A stretch of DNA of 64,000 nt from JACMNW01 sp031406155 (lineage in GTDB: Bacteria > Pseudomonadota > Alphaproteobacteria > Rhodobacterales > Rhodobacteraceae), in the NCBI GenBank assembly GCA_031406155.1, contig JANOGW010000017.1:16904-80903 (forward strand), read 5' to 3'. Position numbers and translations under genes: made by a program. The notes below the pieces were generated by a model. It worked only from the letters and a program-made list of their open reading frames with translations. It had not been told where the DNA came from and made no database searches. Positions 62,789-64,000 of the stretch are shown here, piece after piece. Each line of letters opens with the position of its first letter. Positions within the stretch are counted from its first letter, which is position 1.

Positions 62789-63589
62789 ATGCGACATTGC
62801 CGATTGATCCTGCTGATGCCCGTCCTGCTGGCCCTGTTGGCAGCCTGTGGCCGCCCCGATCCCACCCCGGACGCGAATGCCCCGCAAGTCACCGTGCTGA
62901 AGCCACAATTCGGCGACACCCACCCGCAGGATTTTCCCGTCAAACAACCGCAGCGCTACCCAGTGTATGGCATCGATGCCGCGCGCTACCAAGGTACCAT
63001 CGATTGGCAGACTGCCGCCGACGCAGGCGTGTCTTTCGCCTTCCTGAAGGCAACCGAGGGCGGCGACGGGCTTGATCCGGCCTTTGCCACGAACTGGCGG
63101 GGCGCTGCCGCAGCAGGTATTCCGCGTGGCGCTTTCCACTTTTTCTACTTCTGCCGCCCCGCCGTCGAACAGGCGCGCTGGTTCATCCGCAACGTGCCGC
63201 GCAGCGCGCACGCCCTGCCCCCGGTGGTTGATCTGGAATGGAACCCATTTTCACCCACCTGCACCCTGCGCCCCGATGCCGCCGTCGTGCGGGCCGAGGC
63301 CGCCAGCCTCATGACCCTTCTGGAACGTCACTATGGCCAGCGCCCGCTGATCTATACCTCGCCCGATTTTTATGCCGAAAATCAGTTGTGGCGCATGCCG
63401 CGCGCCGAGTTCTGGCTGCGCGCGGTCGCTGATCATCCGTCGAATGTTTATGCGGGGCAGGACTGGACCTTCTGGCAATACAGCAGCACCGGCGTGGTTC
63501 CGGGGATCAGCGGCAAAATCGATCTGAACGTGTTTGCCGGATCAAAGGCCGATTGGGCGCGCTGGTTGTCTGCCAGGGTCCGGAAGTAG
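62789..63589 (+). CDS. GH25 lysozyme-like lipoprotein
   Basis: A 266-residue exported lipoprotein: the signal peptide ends in the lipobox LAAC with Cys20. The glycosyl hydrolase family 25 domain starts YGIDAARYQGTIDW (catalytic Asp), FAFLKATEGGDG, GAFHFFYFCRPAVEQA and PPVVDLEWNP with the DLE motif; RPLIYTSPDFY and the end KIDLNVFAG complete the barrel. GH25 enzymes cleave MurNAc-GlcNAc bonds, so a cell-wall role at the periplasmic face is expected. A G/C-rich hairpin follows the stop. Confidence 0.9.
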   Translation: MRHCRLILLMPVLLALLAACGRPDPTPDANAPQVTVLKPQFGDTHPQDFPVKQPQRYPVYGIDAARYQGTIDWQTAADAGVSFAFLKATEGGDGLDPAFATNWRGAAAAGIPRGAFHFFYFCRPAVEQARWFIRNVPRSAHALPPVVDLEWNPFSPTCTLRPDAAVVRAEAASLMTLLERHYGQRPLIYTSPDFYAENQLWRMPRAEFWLRAVADHPSNVYAGQDWTFWQYSSTGVVPGISGKIDLNVFAGSKADWARWLSARVRK

Positions 63590-63607
63590 CTCTTTCATTT
63601 TGGTACA

Positions 63608-63642
63608 AATATCTCGGGGGTGCGGGGGCTGGCCCCCGCTTT
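63608..63642 (+). repeat. G/C-rich hairpin repeat after the GH25 gene
   Basis: After ATATCTCGGGGG comes GCGGGGG (63622-63628), CTGG, CCCCCGC (63633-63639), then TTT. It can act as a weak terminator for the lysozyme gene. Its layout resembles the element inside xdhA (52077-52118). Confidence 0.6.
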
Positions 63643-63652
63643 GCCTCACCGG

Positions 63653-64000
63653 TCAGCCATCCAGCCTGATCCGGGCGTTGGCCGGGTCAAAGGGGCTGTC
63701 TTCGACCACCACGGCATCCCACAGATCGCGCAGCATCCGCACCTGAAGCCGGGTGCCCACTGCCGCCAGATCGGGGCGCACATAGCCCATGCCGATCTGC
63801 TTGCCGAATGCCACCGACCAGCCACCCGAGGTCAGGCGGCCGATCTTGGTGCCGTTATACAGCAGGGCCTCCTTGCCCCAGGGGTCGGTGTCTGGCGGCC
63901 CGTCGACCAGCACCGTCACACATTTGCTGCGGATGCCGGTCGCCAGCATCGCCGCCTTGCCCTGAAAGTCCTTCGACAGATCGACAAACCGCTCCAGCCC
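63653..64000 (-). CDS. GcvT-domain protein, C-terminal part (5' end outside window)
   Basis: The last 115 codons of a gene that continues beyond 64000. RFVDLSKDFQGKAAMLATG, PWGKEALLYNGTKIGRLTSG, GMGYVRPDL, the barrel strand LQVRMLRDLWDAVVVEDSPF and the end are those of a GcvT C-terminal barrel (glycine cleavage T or dimethylglycine/sarcosine dehydrogenase-like protein). The partner half of the protein is not visible, so the choice among aminomethyltransferase and DMGDH-like forms cannot be made, although the KDFQGK segment fits DMGDH-like proteins. Confidence 0.8.
   Translation of the reverse strand, partial: GLERFVDLSKDFQGKAAMLATGIRSKCVTVLVDGPPDTDPWGKEALLYNGTKIGRLTSGGWSVAFGKQIGMGYVRPDLAAVGTRLQVRMLRDLWDAVVVEDSPFDPANARIRLDG

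Noticed and set aside
1..64000. CRISPR arrays, insertion sequences, prophage or integrative elements
   Set aside because: No repeat-spacer pattern, transposase, integrase or phage structural gene was seen in any frame.

Overview
The window is chromosomal DNA of a GC-rich alphaproteobacterium, most likely a Rhodobacteraceae/Roseobacter-group member. Supporting features are the short HisG plus HisZ pair fused by overlap to hisS, a class II B12-dependent ribonucleotide reductase (NrdJ), the split F1 ATP synthase operon atpHAGDC, GTG-started rpsD, and a set of small families typical of this group (DUF1489, DUF2125, DUF938, DUF2189, SlyX, Hint_2 proteins). Gene density is high, many neighbours overlap by ATGA or TGATG, and I see no prophage, insertion sequence, CRISPR array or plasmid function. 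Most of the window is core genome.

Layout. 0-4 kb: HAD hydrolase, MaoC hydratase, ribF, a YcgN-like Cys-rich protein and threonine aldolase, all +. 4-12.2 kb: hydrolase and DsbA-fold isomerase (-), prs (+), an H-type lectin gene and the F1 ATP synthase operon (-). 12.2-18.5 kb: methyltransferase and gloB (divergent), clpA with a clear terminator, a SnoaL-like protein, and a ccdAB toxin-antitoxin locus whose antitoxin has an in-frame amber codon. 18.8-26.1 kb: an ExbB/MotA-like plus MotB/OmpA-like pair, chaC (apparent CTG start), DUF2125, an extensin-family protein and the hisC-tyrC pair. 26.3-38.5 kb: a more accessory stretch with a methyltransferase, monooxygenase and AraC regulator, rpsD, a sulfotransferase, a Hint-domain protein, LysR, a peroxiredoxin-like gene, cupin-MFS, and an operon of membrane protein, 3-hydroxybutyrate dehydrogenase, patatin and SnoaL-like gene.

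38.8-51.2 kb: nrdJ with a peculiar tRNA-like gene only 29 nt upstream, DUF1489, a small secreted protein, hisS-hisZ-hisG, slyX, an AbrB-family membrane protein, dnaE and a DUF2269 membrane protein. 51.5-60.9 kb: one tightly coupled operon of seven genes, xdhA-xdhB-xdhC followed by a complete BMP-type nucleoside ABC transporter, ending in a strong terminator; together these suggest uptake of purine nucleosides or bases and their oxidation to urate. 61-64 kb: a DAO-type FAD oxidoreductase with a DUF938 protein, a GH25 lysozyme-like lipoprotein, and the 3' part of a GcvT-domain gene that runs off the end.

The main points for a second look are the tRNA-like gene with a 43-nt structured anticodon loop, the amber-interrupted ccdA, a ~420-bp low-GC island inside hisS, a G/C-rich palindromic repeat translated in frame inside xdhA and a related hairpin at 63.6 kb, and a dispersed ~76-nt repeat whose second copy sits just upstream of dnaE.
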